A stretch of 52,019 bases of DNA from Chitinophaga pinensis (GTDB taxonomy: Bacteria; Bacteroidota; Bacteroidia; UBA4408). The notes under the pieces were generated by a model that did no database searches, had not been told where the DNA came from, and saw only the letters and a program-made list of their open reading frames with translations. The translations under genes were made by a program, and so were the position numbers. Below, one piece after another: positions 42,075 through 52,019 of the stretch. Position 1 is the first letter of the stretch. The number at the start of each line of letters is the position of its first letter. The stretch spans positions 1-52,019 of the forward strand of contig CAMBZU010000015.1 of NCBI GenBank assembly GCA_945872355.1, given 5' to 3'.

Positions 42075-45000
42075 TTACTTCTTTATTGAAAGCTTTTTAA
42101 CAGTTACATTTTCGTTAACCATTATTTTTGCTAAGTATATTCCTTCTGCAAATTTTGCTGTTGGAATTGCATGCTGCGCTTGTCCTTTGTTAATTGAACT
42201 GCTGTAAATTACTTTTCCAGCAAGATCATATAATTCTATAACAGCATTCTTGTTTAATAATTCAGTAAACTTTACAGTTATTTGATTATTAGCAACAATC
42301 CATTGCATGGTTTGATTATTTACATTTTCAACTCCTGTTGAAGCATCAACTGATACTGGAATTTCAATTGTTTTATTGCATTCGCCATTTGTTGTAGTTG
42401 CAGTTACCATGAATGTTCCATTGGTATTATAGATATGATTTACATCATTTCCAATACTTGTAATACCATCACCAAAATTCCAAACTGTACTACCAGTTGA
42501 ACTTATTGCAGTAAAGCTTACGTTATCGCCTACTGAAACTTGGTTTGAAGAAGCACTAGCTTGCAAGCTAACTGGTGTAAGTCCACTAACAGTGAAGTAC
42601 TCAACACTTGTATAGCCATTAGTATGTGTGTAATTAATTTCATAATTACCAACTTCTAAATTATTGATAGTTTGTTGACCATTGAAATTATTTAACGTTG
42701 CAACTATTAATCCTGCTTGATTTTTTACGGTCACTTCTAAAATAGCACTAGAGTTATAAGTTAAGCTTACTTTACCGTCGGCACCTGCACATGTAACATT
42801 TTGAGTTGTTAATTGAACAGCTGGTGTAAATTGAATAAAGAATCTTCCTTCGTTTGTTCCAGCAGTTAAGTTAAAAGTATAAGATGGATTGCTTCTTAAA
42901 TTTTGAACAGTACCTGTTGCTGCATCATACAAATAGATCATTGCGCTTGGTGCAAAGTTGCTCAAATCTGTGGCAACTATTTGGTGTAAACCAGCCCCAA
43001 ATGCATTAATTCCGAGTGGAATTACTTTGTCATTAGAAAATTCACCTAGTCCATTCATCGATAATTTATCATTTCCTGCAATACTATATATAAAAGAATG
43101 ATCAGTGTTGAAAGGGAATATTTTTTTGGCATCTGTAAGTGCATCAAAATTATCAGTTGAAATAGATGGCGCAAAGAAAATAACGATTTCATCTTGAGCT
43201 CCATCTTTTGCTAATTCTAATCTTAACACATCATTTACAATAGCTGGTTGTGTAAAGTAAGTTGGATTTAAATCAGTAGTTCTATCGGTATTCAAAGCTT
43301 GTATAGCACCTGCAGTAGATGCAGTAACTAAGAATGCTTGAGAAGATGCAATTATATTTCCAACTCCATTGGTACCTATACTTGTAAAGCTATTATACTC
43401 ACCATAAGCTCCGGCATAACCACCTGTGGTAATAAATGATTTGTAGGTAGTTTCAAGGTTAGTATTATGTGAACGGAATGTAGCCCAATTAATAGGTGAC
43501 GGGTATGGGTTTCCAATAATATTTATACCATCACTCGCTTTTGTAACACTATAATTTACAGCACCATTATTTACAGCACCAAATGCATCCACAGTAGTAT
43601 TTGCCGGAATTACACAAGCAAAACCTTTTAATGGAGTAAGCGCATCTGCTGTTCCTGTTGCTCCAACAAAGCCATAAGCTGAATTAGGATTTAAATTTGT
43701 TTCATCATATTCAAAAACAGTTGGAAGCACTGAATATATATTTCCAGGAAGGAATTGTAAACCATCAACTGAAGAAAGAATAGTAAAATCATCTCTCCAA
43801 CCGCTCACTGTGTTATTTACAAAAGCACCTTGTACCGGACTAGATAAAAAGTGATATCCAGAAATTGCTCCAATTTTTCTCTCAACAAGCACATCACCAG
43901 TTACATTTCCTGCGCCACTTCCATCAATTAAAGCAGTTTGTGTAGCAGTTGATTTTAGCACCAATCCTCCATTTGAATTTAAGTTACCTGAAGTTACTTT
44001 TAATTTTCCGGTTAAATTCATTTTACCACCAGCATTGATAGTAAATGAAAATGCACCCAAAGTACCACCTGTTCCATCAACATTTGCATCAATATTAGCC
44101 ACATTAACACGACCTGTTGCACCTATTGTAAGGTTACATGATTTTGCTGGGGTGTTATTTGATAATGCAAATAATTTATCTGTTATTGTTAAAGTACCGT
44201 TAACTGTGATGTTCCCATTACGGTCACCAGCGCCTGTACCATCAATTCCATCCATTGAGAAATCACCAGCAGGGTCAGTAAGCGTTAAATTTCTAGCAGT
44301 ATTTACTACTAAATTTAATGTACCACCGGCAATATTATTGTAGAAAGCTGTGTTTGGTGATCTCAAATTAACATTACTATTTAAAGTAAGTGTTGAACTA
44401 ATATTGGTAATTAAATCTTTTCTAATTACACCAAGGTTATATGAGCCTGCTCCGCTTAATGTAGAGTTGATTCCTTCTATTGACAAACCAATAGCATCGT
44501 AAGTAACTCCGTTTCCAATTGCACCGCTATTTATAATATTACCAAAAAGTCTGATGTATTTTTCACTACCAACAGTAACATTATCAGTAAAGATTTTACC
44601 ACCTGCATTGATAGTAATATTATTTACACTTGGAGGGGTAGTAGTGTAATTAAGAACCACACTATGTGTATTGCGAACAACATAATTTGTTGTTGATTTA
44701 AATGGTGCACAAAGACCAATGGTACCAGTTGGAGTATCTGACCAAATTGCAGTTGTGGAATTAAATACATCAGGATTTAAATTACCTGAGTTGATAGAAT
44801 AATACGTTGCTGCATTACAATTGAAGTTCTGGTTATTAGGACTTCCGTTGATGTTACAAGCGCCCCAACTAGCAGCAAGTGCATTGTCAGAGTTAGGATC
44901 ATTTAAACTTAATGAAGGGCCTTGGCCATTTGCAGCAGCACCAAAAGCAGGACCGTAAGTAACATTGTCAATGATAGCAGCATCATCACGCAAGATTAAA

Positions 45001-48000
45001 GGTGCACCTGTATTAGTTAACTGATTTGCAGTTGCATTGATTGAAACAGTTGCAGCAAAAAACGGAGCACCATTAGAACCTAGTTGCACAGTGATGTATT
45101 GACCTGGAGCTAAGTTGATTGAAGTTAGTGCAGGGAAATTTCTTGTCCAAGCTACACCAGAAGAAGGAGTTCCTTGAATTGACCAAGTTTCATCAATTAC
45201 AACATTGGTAATATCATTATTGTAAAGTTCTACCCATTCCTCATCATTCCCTAAATTATCATACATAATTTCAGTAATCACTATTTTTGGAACATCATTA
45301 TCAGTGATGTCTAAATCAATTGCAGATGTAAAGCCAAGTTCAATACCTGCAGATGGATTCGACATTGTAATGGTTGCGGTTTCTAAACCCTCATAAAGTA
45401 TATCGTTTAATACAGTGAACGTTACTGTTCCGGTTGGATTGACACCTGCAGGAATATTAACGGTTGCTCCACTAATGGTATAATCTCCGCCAGTTACATC
45501 AAGTCCAGAAACATTTAGATCAACTGTTTGAGGCGATGCAATTGTACCAGTAATACTTACTGTTAAAGTAATGGTAGTTCCTGTTGCTTCTGCACCTGTT
45601 GTAACATTTGCAGAAATATTAGCATAAGGCAATAAAAAGCATTGCATAGTTGCATCAGTATTAGCAATAACTAGAGCAGTTGTTCCGCCTGTTGGATTTA
45701 CGGTATTAATATTTCCAGTTGGCCATACTCCATCATCATCTGTAAAAACACAAAGTTGATTTCCTGTAATTCTACTATATGATGTAAAATTTCTGATACC
45801 AGTTGCAAGTGTGTTTGGTATAATAGTGCCCCAAGCTTTTGCCACACCTTCAACAGAAGATTGGTAAAATGAAGGATAAGCTGCACCACCTGAAGTTCCA
45901 TCACTTTCGAAATAAGTCCCTGAAATTGGACGACCTGTTCCAAGTTCATTATCATACAAGAATATAAAATCTTTAACAGCACCATTTGAAACGCTTCTAA
46001 TACCCGTACCATTGTTTGCACCTGCGGCTGCAACTAAATTTATAGCTTTAACAGAATTAGTTGTAGTAACACGGTTGGCAACTGCAGTTCCACCGGCACC
46101 ATCATTTAACATGATACGCATGAAAATATTATTACCTGGCGTAAAACGAGCGTTTCCTGAAGGTTCTAAAACAAACCATCCAGTATAATTACCACTCGCA
46201 TCTGAATCGAATTCACCATATTGACCAACTGTAGCAAATCCCACACTTGTAGTTCTAACCCATGTTGGTGCATTAGTAAATATAGGAACACCAGCACCAT
46301 TAGATGTTGCATTGTCTGTAGCAACTACGATAGCTGTATTAAAGTATCTATAAGTTGAATTTGGCGTTAAGTTGGTGATTGTTACTTTAAAAGGACACGG
46401 TAACCTGTTATTATTTGTGCCATTAAGACCTTGCATGTATTGAGGAACGATCACATCAGTAATTAAAGGCACTATAACTGCACTACCAATAACTGAAATT
46501 GTACTTGGAGAATTTGTTGCACCAGTACTTTCAATATTTACAGTTCCATTAAAAGTACCACCAGCTGCTCCAGTTAATCTAATAGAAATAGTTTTATTTA
46601 CTGTAACTGTACTATAGGTTAAACTTGTTGTCCATGAAAAACCACCATTGTCAGAATATTCATAACCTGCAATAGCGTCTATGGTTAAGTCATTGGTTAA
46701 AAATACCCCATTAACTGTAAAAGTGCTAATGGCAGATGGTGTTGGAACACTTGTAGAAAAGGTATTTGTTGGAGTAATGGCACCAATTGTAAGCGCAGGT
46801 ATTTGAGGTGAAACATCTCCAGAGGCCGTTAAACTGTTATTGGTTGCACCAGCAGTGGCATTAATTACTTGTAGATTATAAGCACCAACTGCCTGAGAAG
46901 CAGCTAGTCTAATATAAACTGTTGTTGACGCTAAACTACCAGAGGTATATGGCAAAGAAACAGAAGAAAAGAAATTTATGTTATCTGTTGAAACTTCGTA
47001 GGCGGTTACACCTGCATCAACAATAACGTTTGAGCTTGAAGGTACAAGATTGCTACCATTAACAGTAAATGACTGAGACGCTGAAGGCCCAAATCCAAAA
47101 ATATAATTAAAACCCGTCATTGCTGGCGTTGATAAGTTTAACACTGGCGTTAGTGGCACAACATCACCGGAGGCTGTTTTGCTAGATGATGCTCCACCAC
47201 CAGCAATTGAGATTGATTGACTATTGTATGCACCAACTGCTAATCCAGCTTTTAAACGAACATGAACAGTTTGTGCGGCTAAAGTAGCTGCAGCATAGCT
47301 GTATGTTACTGAAGGTGAAAAAGTAATATTATCTGTTGAAACTTCGTATCCACTGGTTCCAGAAGCATCAACGGTGATTAATCCTGGGGCACCTGTTAAG
47401 TTAGCACCAGTAAAGGTAAAAGAAGTAGAAGTTGATGGGCCGCTACCAAAAGTATAGTTTAATCCAGTTATGGCTGTTGCAGAGGGGGTAAGGATAGGAA
47501 GAGGTGTTCCAGTCAACTTAACATCATCAATACGAATGGAGGCTGTGCCAGACTTTAAAAATCTAATTTTTAATCCTGAAATTTGCGCTGCCGAAGGTAA
47601 GGTTAATGATTTTGACAAATACCAGCCAACAACTGCTGTAGCAGTCTCATTAAATAAATTTGCAGAAGTGTTAGCAACATTTACCCAAGCACTTCCATTC
47701 CAATATTCAACAGCAAAAGTAGCAAAAAGAGTTGCACTTTCCTTTCTATATCCGTATTGGAGTTGTAAACTTGAAAAATTAGATGCATCAATTCCTTCAA
47801 TAGCGAAACCGTATTGATTATTTGTGGTTGTAAAAAAAACATTAGCTGCACCAGAGGCACCTGTGTAACCTGATGAAACTGTAGTAGCTCTTAAATCTGC
47901 AGACACAATAGCTCCTCCATTAGTCATTGTATAGACATCATTGTCAAATCCATTGGCTGTTTCATGGGCGGCAATTGTTGTTGTTCCACCAACTGTTCCC

Positions 48001-48125
48001 ATACTTTCTGTAAAGATGGTTGTTTGAGCCTTTAACGAGTTTGTAAATGCAAAACTCATTAGAAGTAACATCAATGACCATTTTAGGTGTTGATGCCATT
48101 TTTTTGTTGTTTGTTTGTTTTTCAT
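42075..48125 (-). CDS. 2016-residue secreted multi-domain T9SS protein with lamin-tail domain
   Basis: Signal peptide about 1-33 (SLKAQ). Then about 175 residues of jelly-roll-like sequence (to 208), three related modules of about 115 residues (209-324, 325-440, 441-553; each with a YEVSTDNI/YEYSDNGG clause), a region to about 830, a Calx-beta-like domain (about 835-945), a lamin-tail domain (about 947-1090, ITEIMYDNLGNDEEWVELYN), a beta-helix-like stretch rich in GTLTLN-type repeats, a PKD domain (about 1865-1930, WNFGDG) and a C-terminal T9SS sorting domain (about 1937-2016). Surface or secreted; adhesion is the likeliest role. No catalytic motif was found. Confidence 0.9.
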   Translation of the reverse strand: MKNKQTTKKWHQHLKWSLMLLLMSFAFTNSLKAQTTIFTESMGTVGGTTTIAAHETANGFDNDVYTMTNGGAIVSADLRATTVSSGYTGASGAANVFFTTTNNQYGFAIEGIDASNFSSLQLQYGYRKESATLFATFAVEYWNGSAWVNVANTSANLFNETATAVVGWYLSKSLTLPSAAQISGLKIRFLKSGTASIRIDDVKLTGTPLPILTPSATAITGLNYTFGSGPSTSTSFTFTGANLTGAPGLITVDASGTSGYEVSTDNITFSPSVTYSYAAATLAAQTVHVRLKAGLAVGAYNSQSISIAGGGASSSKTASGDVVPLTPVLNLSTPAMTGFNYIFGFGPSASQSFTVNGSNLVPSSSNVIVDAGVTAYEVSTDNINFFSSVSLPYTSGSLASTTVYIRLAASQAVGAYNLQVINATAGATNNSLTASGDVSPQIPALTIGAITPTNTFSTSVPTPSAISTFTVNGVFLTNDLTIDAIAGYEYSDNGGFSWTTSLTYSTVTVNKTISIRLTGAAGGTFNGTVNIESTGATNSPSTISVIGSAVIVPLITDVIVPQYMQGLNGTNNNRLPCPFKVTITNLTPNSTYRYFNTAIVVATDNATSNGAGVPIFTNAPTWVRTTSVGFATVGQYGEFDSDASGNYTGWFVLEPSGNARFTPGNNIFMRIMLNDGAGGTAVANRVTTTNSVKAINLVAAAGANNGTGIRSVSNGAVKDFIFLYDNELGTGRPISGTYFESDGTSGGAAYPSFYQSSVEGVAKAWGTIIPNTLATGIRNFTSYSRITGNQLCVFTDDDGVWPTGNINTVNPTGGTTALVIANTDATMQCFLLPYANISANVTTGAEATGTTITLTVSITGTIASPQTVDLNVSGLDVTGGDYTISGATVNIPAGVNPTGTVTFTVLNDILYEGLETATITMSNPSAGIELGFTSAIDLDITDNDVPKIVITEIMYDNLGNDEEWVELYNNDITNVVIDETWSIQGTPSSGVAWTRNFPALTSINLAPGQYITVQLGSNGAPFFAATVSINATANQLTNTGAPLILRDDAAIIDNVTYGPAFGAAANGQGPSLSLNDPNSDNALAASWGACNINGSPNNQNFNCNAATYYSINSGNLNPDVFNSTTAIWSDTPTGTIGLCAPFKSTTNYVVRNTHSVVLNYTTTPPSVNNITINAGGKIFTDNVTVGSEKYIRLFGNIINSGAIGNGVTYDAIGLSIEGINSTLSGAGSYNLGVIRKDLITNISSTLTLNSNVNLRSPNTAFYNNIAGGTLNLVVNTARNLTLTDPAGDFSMDGIDGTGAGDRNGNITVNGTLTITDKLFALSNNTPAKSCNLTIGATGRVNVANIDANVDGTGGTLGAFSFTINAGGKMNLTGKLKVTSGNLNSNGGLVLKSTATQTALIDGSGAGNVTGDVLVERKIGAISGYHFLSSPVQGAFVNNTVSGWRDDFTILSSVDGLQFLPGNIYSVLPTVFEYDETNLNPNSAYGFVGATGTADALTPLKGFACVIPANTTVDAFGAVNNGAVNYSVTKASDGINIIGNPYPSPINWATFRSHNTNLETTYKSFITTGGYAGAYGEYNSFTSIGTNGVGNIIASSQAFLVTASTAGAIQALNTDRTTDLNPTYFTQPAIVNDVLRLELAKDGAQDEIVIFFAPSISTDNFDALTDAKKIFPFNTDHSFIYSIAGNDKLSMNGLGEFSNDKVIPLGINAFGAGLHQIVATDLSNFAPSAMIYLYDAATGTVQNLRSNPSYTFNLTAGTNEGRFFIQFTPAVQLTTQNVTCAGADGKVSLTYNSSAILEVTVKNQAGLIVATLNNFNGQQTINNLEVGNYEINYTHTNGYTSVEYFTVSGLTPVSLQASASSNQVSVGDNVSFTAISSTGSTVWNFGDGITSIGNDVNHIYNTNGTFMVTATTTNGECNKTIEIPVSVDASTGVENVNNQTMQWIVANNQITVKFTELLNKNAVIELYDLAGKVIYSSSINKGQAQHAIPTAKFAEGIYLAKIMVNENVTVKKLSIKK

Positions 48126-48233
48126 TTTATGATTTTAGGATAAATATTTACTGTGGATAATTATGATTGCAAAGGAATTGAATTGATATAATTTAAAGGT
48201 GTTGATATCATTAATTAATAGTTAATTAATAAT

Positions 48234-50462
48234 TTAATTGCGAATTAACTTTTTAGTGAATTGAGTATTGTTATTTTTAAAAGTAACAAAATAAACCCCT
48301 GCTGCTAAATTGCTAATATCTAAATTAACAATGTTGATGCCTTTTTGTGTATTGATGGCTTGTTGAGATTTTAATTGCCCAATACTATTGTATATCGAAA
48401 TCAAAGTATTATTATCAATTGCATTTTCATTGGTAAAAGAGAGCATCAGTTGATTAGTGTTGTTAGGATTTGGATAAATTGCGCCTTCTAGCGAAATGTA
48501 TTCTTTATTGTTTGTAACAATGTTTCCGCCATAAGCAATAAAACGTGCATAAAACTCTTGATAGAATTGATTGGCCACATTTTGATCATGAATTACTACC
48601 GTATTTTCATCATTCCTGTTATTTGCATTGTTACTCCAGTTATGAGAGCCCGTCCATACTTGTGGGTCACTAGCATTGTTTTCTTGGTCAATAATTAAAT
48701 ATTTATGATGCATAATAGTATTGGCGCTATCTATGTTTGCCAACATATGCCCAGGTTGCATTCCAGTTACAAGGTCGTTCCAAGTAAGTGAACCAACAGC
48801 AGAATGCGTTATTCCGTAGGCATTTACACCAAGTGCAACTTTATCAGTAATTGCTTGCGAAAGATCAAATCTTGTAATAATCATTGAAGCAAAATACAAT
48901 GAATTATCTGCTGAATTGATGGTGTTGATTAGTTTGTTGTTTACATTGTCTGAAGGGCTGAAATAACATTCTACCCTTTTTCCACCAATGTTAAACTCAT
49001 GCGGTGTGTTATCTGTTTTTGTTGGACCAAATCTAGAATTAGCTAAACTAGGAGTTGGACCATTGCTTCCCCACATTTCGTCAAATTCAAGCGTATAAGC
49101 TTTTGCCAAAGTTTGATCTTGAAAAATAACAACATTATTTGGATCGTGATTTATTTGCCCATCCTGCCAGTTTGTGGCGCCTGTCCAAACGATAGCTTTA
49201 TTAGGATTGGTATGTTTGGCATCGATAATTACGAATTTATTATGCATGATACCATAGTTTCCACCAGTTGGACTTGGTATTTTAATAATACTACTGCTGA
49301 TAGCAGCAATACCTGTATTTGTGGCAGCCAAACTTCCATCAGAAATAACACGCACTTCAACACCTCTGTTGTAGGCATTGTTAATTGCATCCGAAATATT
49401 TGAAATGTTAGTAAGATTAAAATCATAAATAGTAATGTCGAGTGTTTGACTGGCCCTGTCTATATAAGCAATTAGTGTATCATCAATAGCTTCAAACAAC
49501 TGCGTGGCGTTTTGATTAATGGCTACTGAATTATCAACACTGGCATTAAAGTATGTTATAATATTTCCGGTTGAAAGAGATTTTGTTGCATAAATTCCCG
49601 TAGTACTAAAAGCAGTATCGGTGCCTTGTACCGAAAAACATTTGGCATAAACAATGGCTGCCGGATTTAAACCTGTGAGTGTTACTTCGTGTGTTGAAGT
49701 GTTGCCAATCCCGTTTGCATAACCAAGTTCAAGATTGGGTGTTATACCATAGCGCACTTCAGAAGAACCTAAAGAATCGGTCAGCCACGATAGTTTAAAG
49801 CCATCGGTAACAATATTTGATACTGAAATAGGTGAAATAATTTGGATGGTTGGAGGAATAATAAAATCATTATAATCTCTTGGTATAATTTGATAATCAG
49901 TAATATATTGAGAAGAAATGCCAAGTAAATCAATGGTGCCATTCGGTATCACTTGCCCTATCATTGGCGAACCTGATCTGATATAAAGAATAAAACTAGC
50001 TACACCAGCAGTTAAGGTATAAGAAGTGTTTCCTGTAAAGGCTTGGCCTGCATTTTGAAAAGTTACATTATTAATTCTAACAAGCTCACTTTCATTAGTT
50101 TCGCCCATTTGAGTTGGAACAATTAGTTGAGGTTGCGGAATTGAATTGCCACTGCTGTGAACCACAAAAGCCGACACAGGCTGAATTTCAAGCAATCCAT
50201 TGTAATCAAATAAAACGCCGGTGATTGTAACACTATCGCCTCTGTCTAGCGCGGCAAGTTGAGTATCATAAGCTGCTAAACCAGCTGTATTGTCTTGAAA
50301 GTATCTAATAACACCAAGCTCACCGCCATTGGTAACAATACCTGTTACTGTTACCGTAGCCCCTGCACCAAGAAGGCGAGCTGCAGCAATATCAGCTTGA
50401 GCTGAAGCAAAATACGGAATAAAAATTCCAATAAAATACAAGAAGTAAAAACGTTTTGACAT
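48234..50462 (-). CDS. Secreted phospholipase-D-like protein with T9SS domain
   Basis: 742 residues. Signal peptide about 1-22, OB-fold-like domain (about 23-200, TVTGIVTNGGELGVIRYFQ), fibronectin III domain (about 205-285), then a PLD domain with two complete HKD motifs: H407-K409-D414 (MHNKFVIID) and H585-K587-D592 (MHHKYLIID), each followed by VWTG. The C-terminal T9SS domain is at about 660-742. PLD-fold members are phospholipases or DNA/RNA nucleases. The OB-fold may hint at nucleic acid, but the substrate is not decidable. Exported, possibly as a scavenging nuclease or toxin-like enzyme. Confidence 0.88.
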   Translation of the reverse strand: MSKRFYFLYFIGIFIPYFASAQADIAAARLLGAGATVTVTGIVTNGGELGVIRYFQDNTAGLAAYDTQLAALDRGDSVTITGVLFDYNGLLEIQPVSAFVVHSSGNSIPQPQLIVPTQMGETNESELVRINNVTFQNAGQAFTGNTSYTLTAGVASFILYIRSGSPMIGQVIPNGTIDLLGISSQYITDYQIIPRDYNDFIIPPTIQIISPISVSNIVTDGFKLSWLTDSLGSSEVRYGITPNLELGYANGIGNTSTHEVTLTGLNPAAIVYAKCFSVQGTDTAFSTTGIYATKSLSTGNIITYFNASVDNSVAINQNATQLFEAIDDTLIAYIDRASQTLDITIYDFNLTNISNISDAINNAYNRGVEVRVISDGSLAATNTGIAAISSSIIKIPSPTGGNYGIMHNKFVIIDAKHTNPNKAIVWTGATNWQDGQINHDPNNVVIFQDQTLAKAYTLEFDEMWGSNGPTPSLANSRFGPTKTDNTPHEFNIGGKRVECYFSPSDNVNNKLINTINSADNSLYFASMIITRFDLSQAITDKVALGVNAYGITHSAVGSLTWNDLVTGMQPGHMLANIDSANTIMHHKYLIIDQENNASDPQVWTGSHNWSNNANNRNDENTVVIHDQNVANQFYQEFYARFIAYGGNIVTNNKEYISLEGAIYPNPNNTNQLMLSFTNENAIDNNTLISIYNSIGQLKSQQAINTQKGINIVNLDISNLAAGVYFVTFKNNNTQFTKKLIRN

Positions 50463-50483
50463 AGCGTGTAATATTTAAGATTG

Positions 50484-50511
50484 CAAATTTGCACTTAAAA
50501 AAGCCTTCCAA
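50484..50511 (-). promoter_or_regulatory. Promoter of the PLD-like gene within a palindrome
   Basis: On the minus strand TTG (50509-50511), 17-bp spacer, CAAATTTG (50484-50491, one mismatch to TAnnTTTG). The -7 box lies inside the 12-bp palindrome TGCAAATTTGCA (50482-50493). The same palindrome recurs at the fumC promoter. Confidence 0.45.
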
Positions 50512-50818
50512 TTTGTCTAATTTGTAAACATAATGTTAAGCAATTGTTAACCTACTTGCTTTAATCTTTAATTGGCAAGGAATTATGTTGATAATTTATG
50601 ATAAAATAAATAAAATAACTAGCACTTTTAAGGTTGCTGAAAAATTAAAAGGAAGCGAATAGTGAATTAAAAATGGCTGGCAATATCAATTAAAATAAAA
50701 AAATATTCATAGGGAACATTAAATACGTTAAAAAAATTTGGAAAGGGACGCTTTGATTATTGAAATTAAAGCATCTAAAAGTAAATTTCAAAACAACGAT
50801 ACGCTATAAAATTACGTC
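50512..50818. other. AT-rich spacer between divergent PLD-like and fumC promoters
   Basis: About 300 bp with no credible ORF (the longest is about 25 codons from 50586), no hairpin with T tract and no repeat that I can see. Confidence 0.6.
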
Positions 50819-50849
50819 TTGCTTATCAATAATATAAACTGCAAATTTG
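50819..50849 (+). promoter_or_regulatory. Promoter of fumC within a palindrome
   Basis: TTG (50819-50821), 20-bp spacer, CAAATTTG (50842-50849), inside the palindrome TGCAAATTTGCA at 50840-50851. Leader of about 30 nt to the ATG at 50887. Confidence 0.45.
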
Positions 50850-50886
50850 CAACCTTTAAAAATTACTTCTAATAAATACTACCATT

Positions 50887-52019
50887 ATGGAATTTAGAAT
50901 TGAAAAAGACACCATGGGCGAGGTTAAAGTGCCTGCTCATAAATATTGGGGCGCACAAACTGAGCGCAGCAGAAACAATTTTAAAATTGGGCCCGAAGCC
51001 AGCATGCCAAAGGAAATTGTTTATGCCTTTGCTTATCTTAAAAAAGCAGCAGCACATGCTAATCATGATTTAGGCATACTCAATGCTGAGAAAAGAGACT
51101 TAATTTCTAAAGCATGTGATGAAATATTGACCAAAATGCATGATGATGAGTTCCCACTTGTTATTTGGCAAACAGGCAGTGGTACACAGAGTAATATGAA
51201 TGTAAATGAAGTGATTGCCAACCGCGCACATGTGATCAATGGCGGTAATCTTATGGATGAAAAAAAGGTTTTACATCCTAACGATGACGTTAATAAATCT
51301 CAAAGCAGCAATGATACTTATCCAACGGCTATGCATATTGCTGCTTACAAGCAAGCGGTGGAAACTACTATACCCGGCTTAGAGAAATTAAGAGATACAT
51401 TGGTTTCGAAATCAGAACAATTTAAAACAATTGTTAAGGTGGGAAGAACCCATTTTATGGATGCTACGCCACTTACATTGGGTCAAGAGTTTGGAGGTTA
51501 TGCGCAACAAATTACCAACAGTATTAGAGCCATTAAAAATGCTTTAGAGATGGTTAAGGAATTGGCATTAGGCGGCACTGCTGTTGGAACAGGATTAAAT
51601 ACACCAAAAGGTTATGATGTGTTGGTTGCAAAAAAAATTGCCGATTTTACAGCTTTACCATTTGTAACCGCGCCAAACAAATTTGAAGCATTGGCTGCCC
51701 ATGATGCCATGGTAGAGTTAAGTGGTGCATACAAAAGAACTGCAGTGGCTTTAATGAAGGTGGCCAATGATGTTCGCATGTTGTCTTCTGGGCCACGCAG
51801 TGGTATTGGCGAAATTGTAATTCCTGATAACGAACCAGGTTCTTCAATTATGCCCGGCAAAGTAAATCCAACACAACCAGAAGCATTGACAATGGTTTGT
51901 GCGCAAGTAATGGGAAATGATGTGGCAGTGGGTATTGGAGGTGCAACTGGTCATTTTGAATTGAATGTATTTAAACCATTAATTGCAGCCAATGTGTTAC
52001 AAAGTGGAAGATTAATAGG
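50887..52019 (+). CDS. fumC: Class II fumarate hydratase (partial, runs off the window)
   Basis: The first 377 codons of an expected 460-465 are present and the frame is open to the window end. Fumarase of the TCA cycle, interconverting fumarate and malate, cytoplasmic homotetramer without an iron-sulphur cluster. Family start [20 protein letters not shown], substrate-site [41 protein letters not shown] and the signature [13 protein letters not shown] with the active-site serine loop. ATG 50887 fits the family N-terminus. Confidence 0.96.
   Translation, partial: MEFRIEKDTMGEVKVPAHKYWGAQTERSRNNFKIGPEASMPKEIVYAFAYLKKAAAHANHDLGILNAEKRDLISKACDEILTKMHDDEFPLVIWQTGSGTQSNMNVNEVIANRAHVINGGNLMDEKKVLHPNDDVNKSQSSNDTYPTAMHIAAYKQAVETTIPGLEKLRDTLVSKSEQFKTIVKVGRTHFMDATPLTLGQEFGGYAQQITNSIRAIKNALEMVKELALGGTAVGTGLNTPKGYDVLVAKKIADFTALPFVTAPNKFEALAAHDAMVELSGAYKRTAVALMKVANDVRMLSSGPRSGIGEIVIPDNEPGSSIMPGKVNPTQPEALTMVCAQVMGNDVAVGIGGATGHFELNVFKPLIAANVLQSGRLI

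Noticed and set aside
44035-44343. Plus-strand ORFs inside the giant T9SS gene (also 47470-47817 and minus-strand 45698-46033)
   Set aside because: Shadow frames of a repetitive Thr/Asn/Gly-rich coding region.

Overview
The window looks like a chromosome segment of a Bacteroidota bacterium. It is AT-rich. Its promoters carry the Bacteroidota -7 element TAnnTTTG, often with TTG or TTTG about 19 bp upstream. It encodes three secreted proteins with C-terminal type IX secretion (T9SS) sorting domains, a TonB receptor/DUF4249 pair, a B12-riboswitch BtuB/BtuG-type locus and a futalosine-pathway menaquinone enzyme. An order-level placement (Chitinophagales or Sphingobacteriales are possible) is a guess. 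I see no phage, plasmid, IS transposase, CRISPR array, rRNA or tRNA.

Layout. 1-312: non-coding, with three perfect dyads. 313-3957 (+): apt, acyl-CoA dehydrogenase, rpsU with terminator, a MITE-like repeat, a Xer-type recombinase and a small secreted protein. 4053-8096 (-): glyS, then an MBOAT O-acyltransferase overlapping an SGNH/AlgJ-like partner. 8188-14615 (-): a heavy-metal RND efflux operon (His-rich secreted protein, DUF2231-like membrane protein, RND pump fused to its outer-membrane factor, lipoprotein adaptor). 14634-18170 (-): cobalamin riboswitch, BtuB-like receptor, MTH1187-family protein and BtuG-like propeller lipoprotein. Only 18 bp separate this locus from the efflux operon. 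18404-22545: a T9SS protein, mqnC and pdxA.

22557-28699 (-) is the most interesting part. It is a tightly packed six-gene cluster with 4-bp overlaps or gaps of 4 bp or less: FkbH-like protein, acyl carrier protein, MaoC/PhaJ-like hydratase, SDR reductase, MBOAT acyltransferase and SGNH protein. A truncated PHA-synthase-like gene that has lost its catalytic residues precedes it. I read the cluster as a self-contained route that builds a short hydroxyacyl group on a dedicated carrier protein and passes it across the membrane onto a surface glycan.

29401-40375: CrtD-like carotenoid desaturase, a Sir2 deacylase without zinc cysteines, a TonB receptor plus DUF4249 lipoprotein behind a perfect palindromic operator candidate, kdsB, recF, cdaA, a small lipoprotein and a fused glutamate formimidoyltransferase/cyclodeaminase. 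40517-50462 (-): a 59-residue PID-CTERM-like mini-protein with its own strong promoter and terminator, an acyltransferase-3 protein, a 2016-residue T9SS protein and a T9SS phospholipase-D-like protein. 50887-end (+): fumC, cut by the window edge.

Most genes are housekeeping. Surface decoration recurs: two MBOAT/SGNH pairs, one acyltransferase-3 protein, kdsB and three T9SS cargo proteins. Metal and cofactor handling is the second theme: B12 uptake beside a CzcA-type efflux pump.
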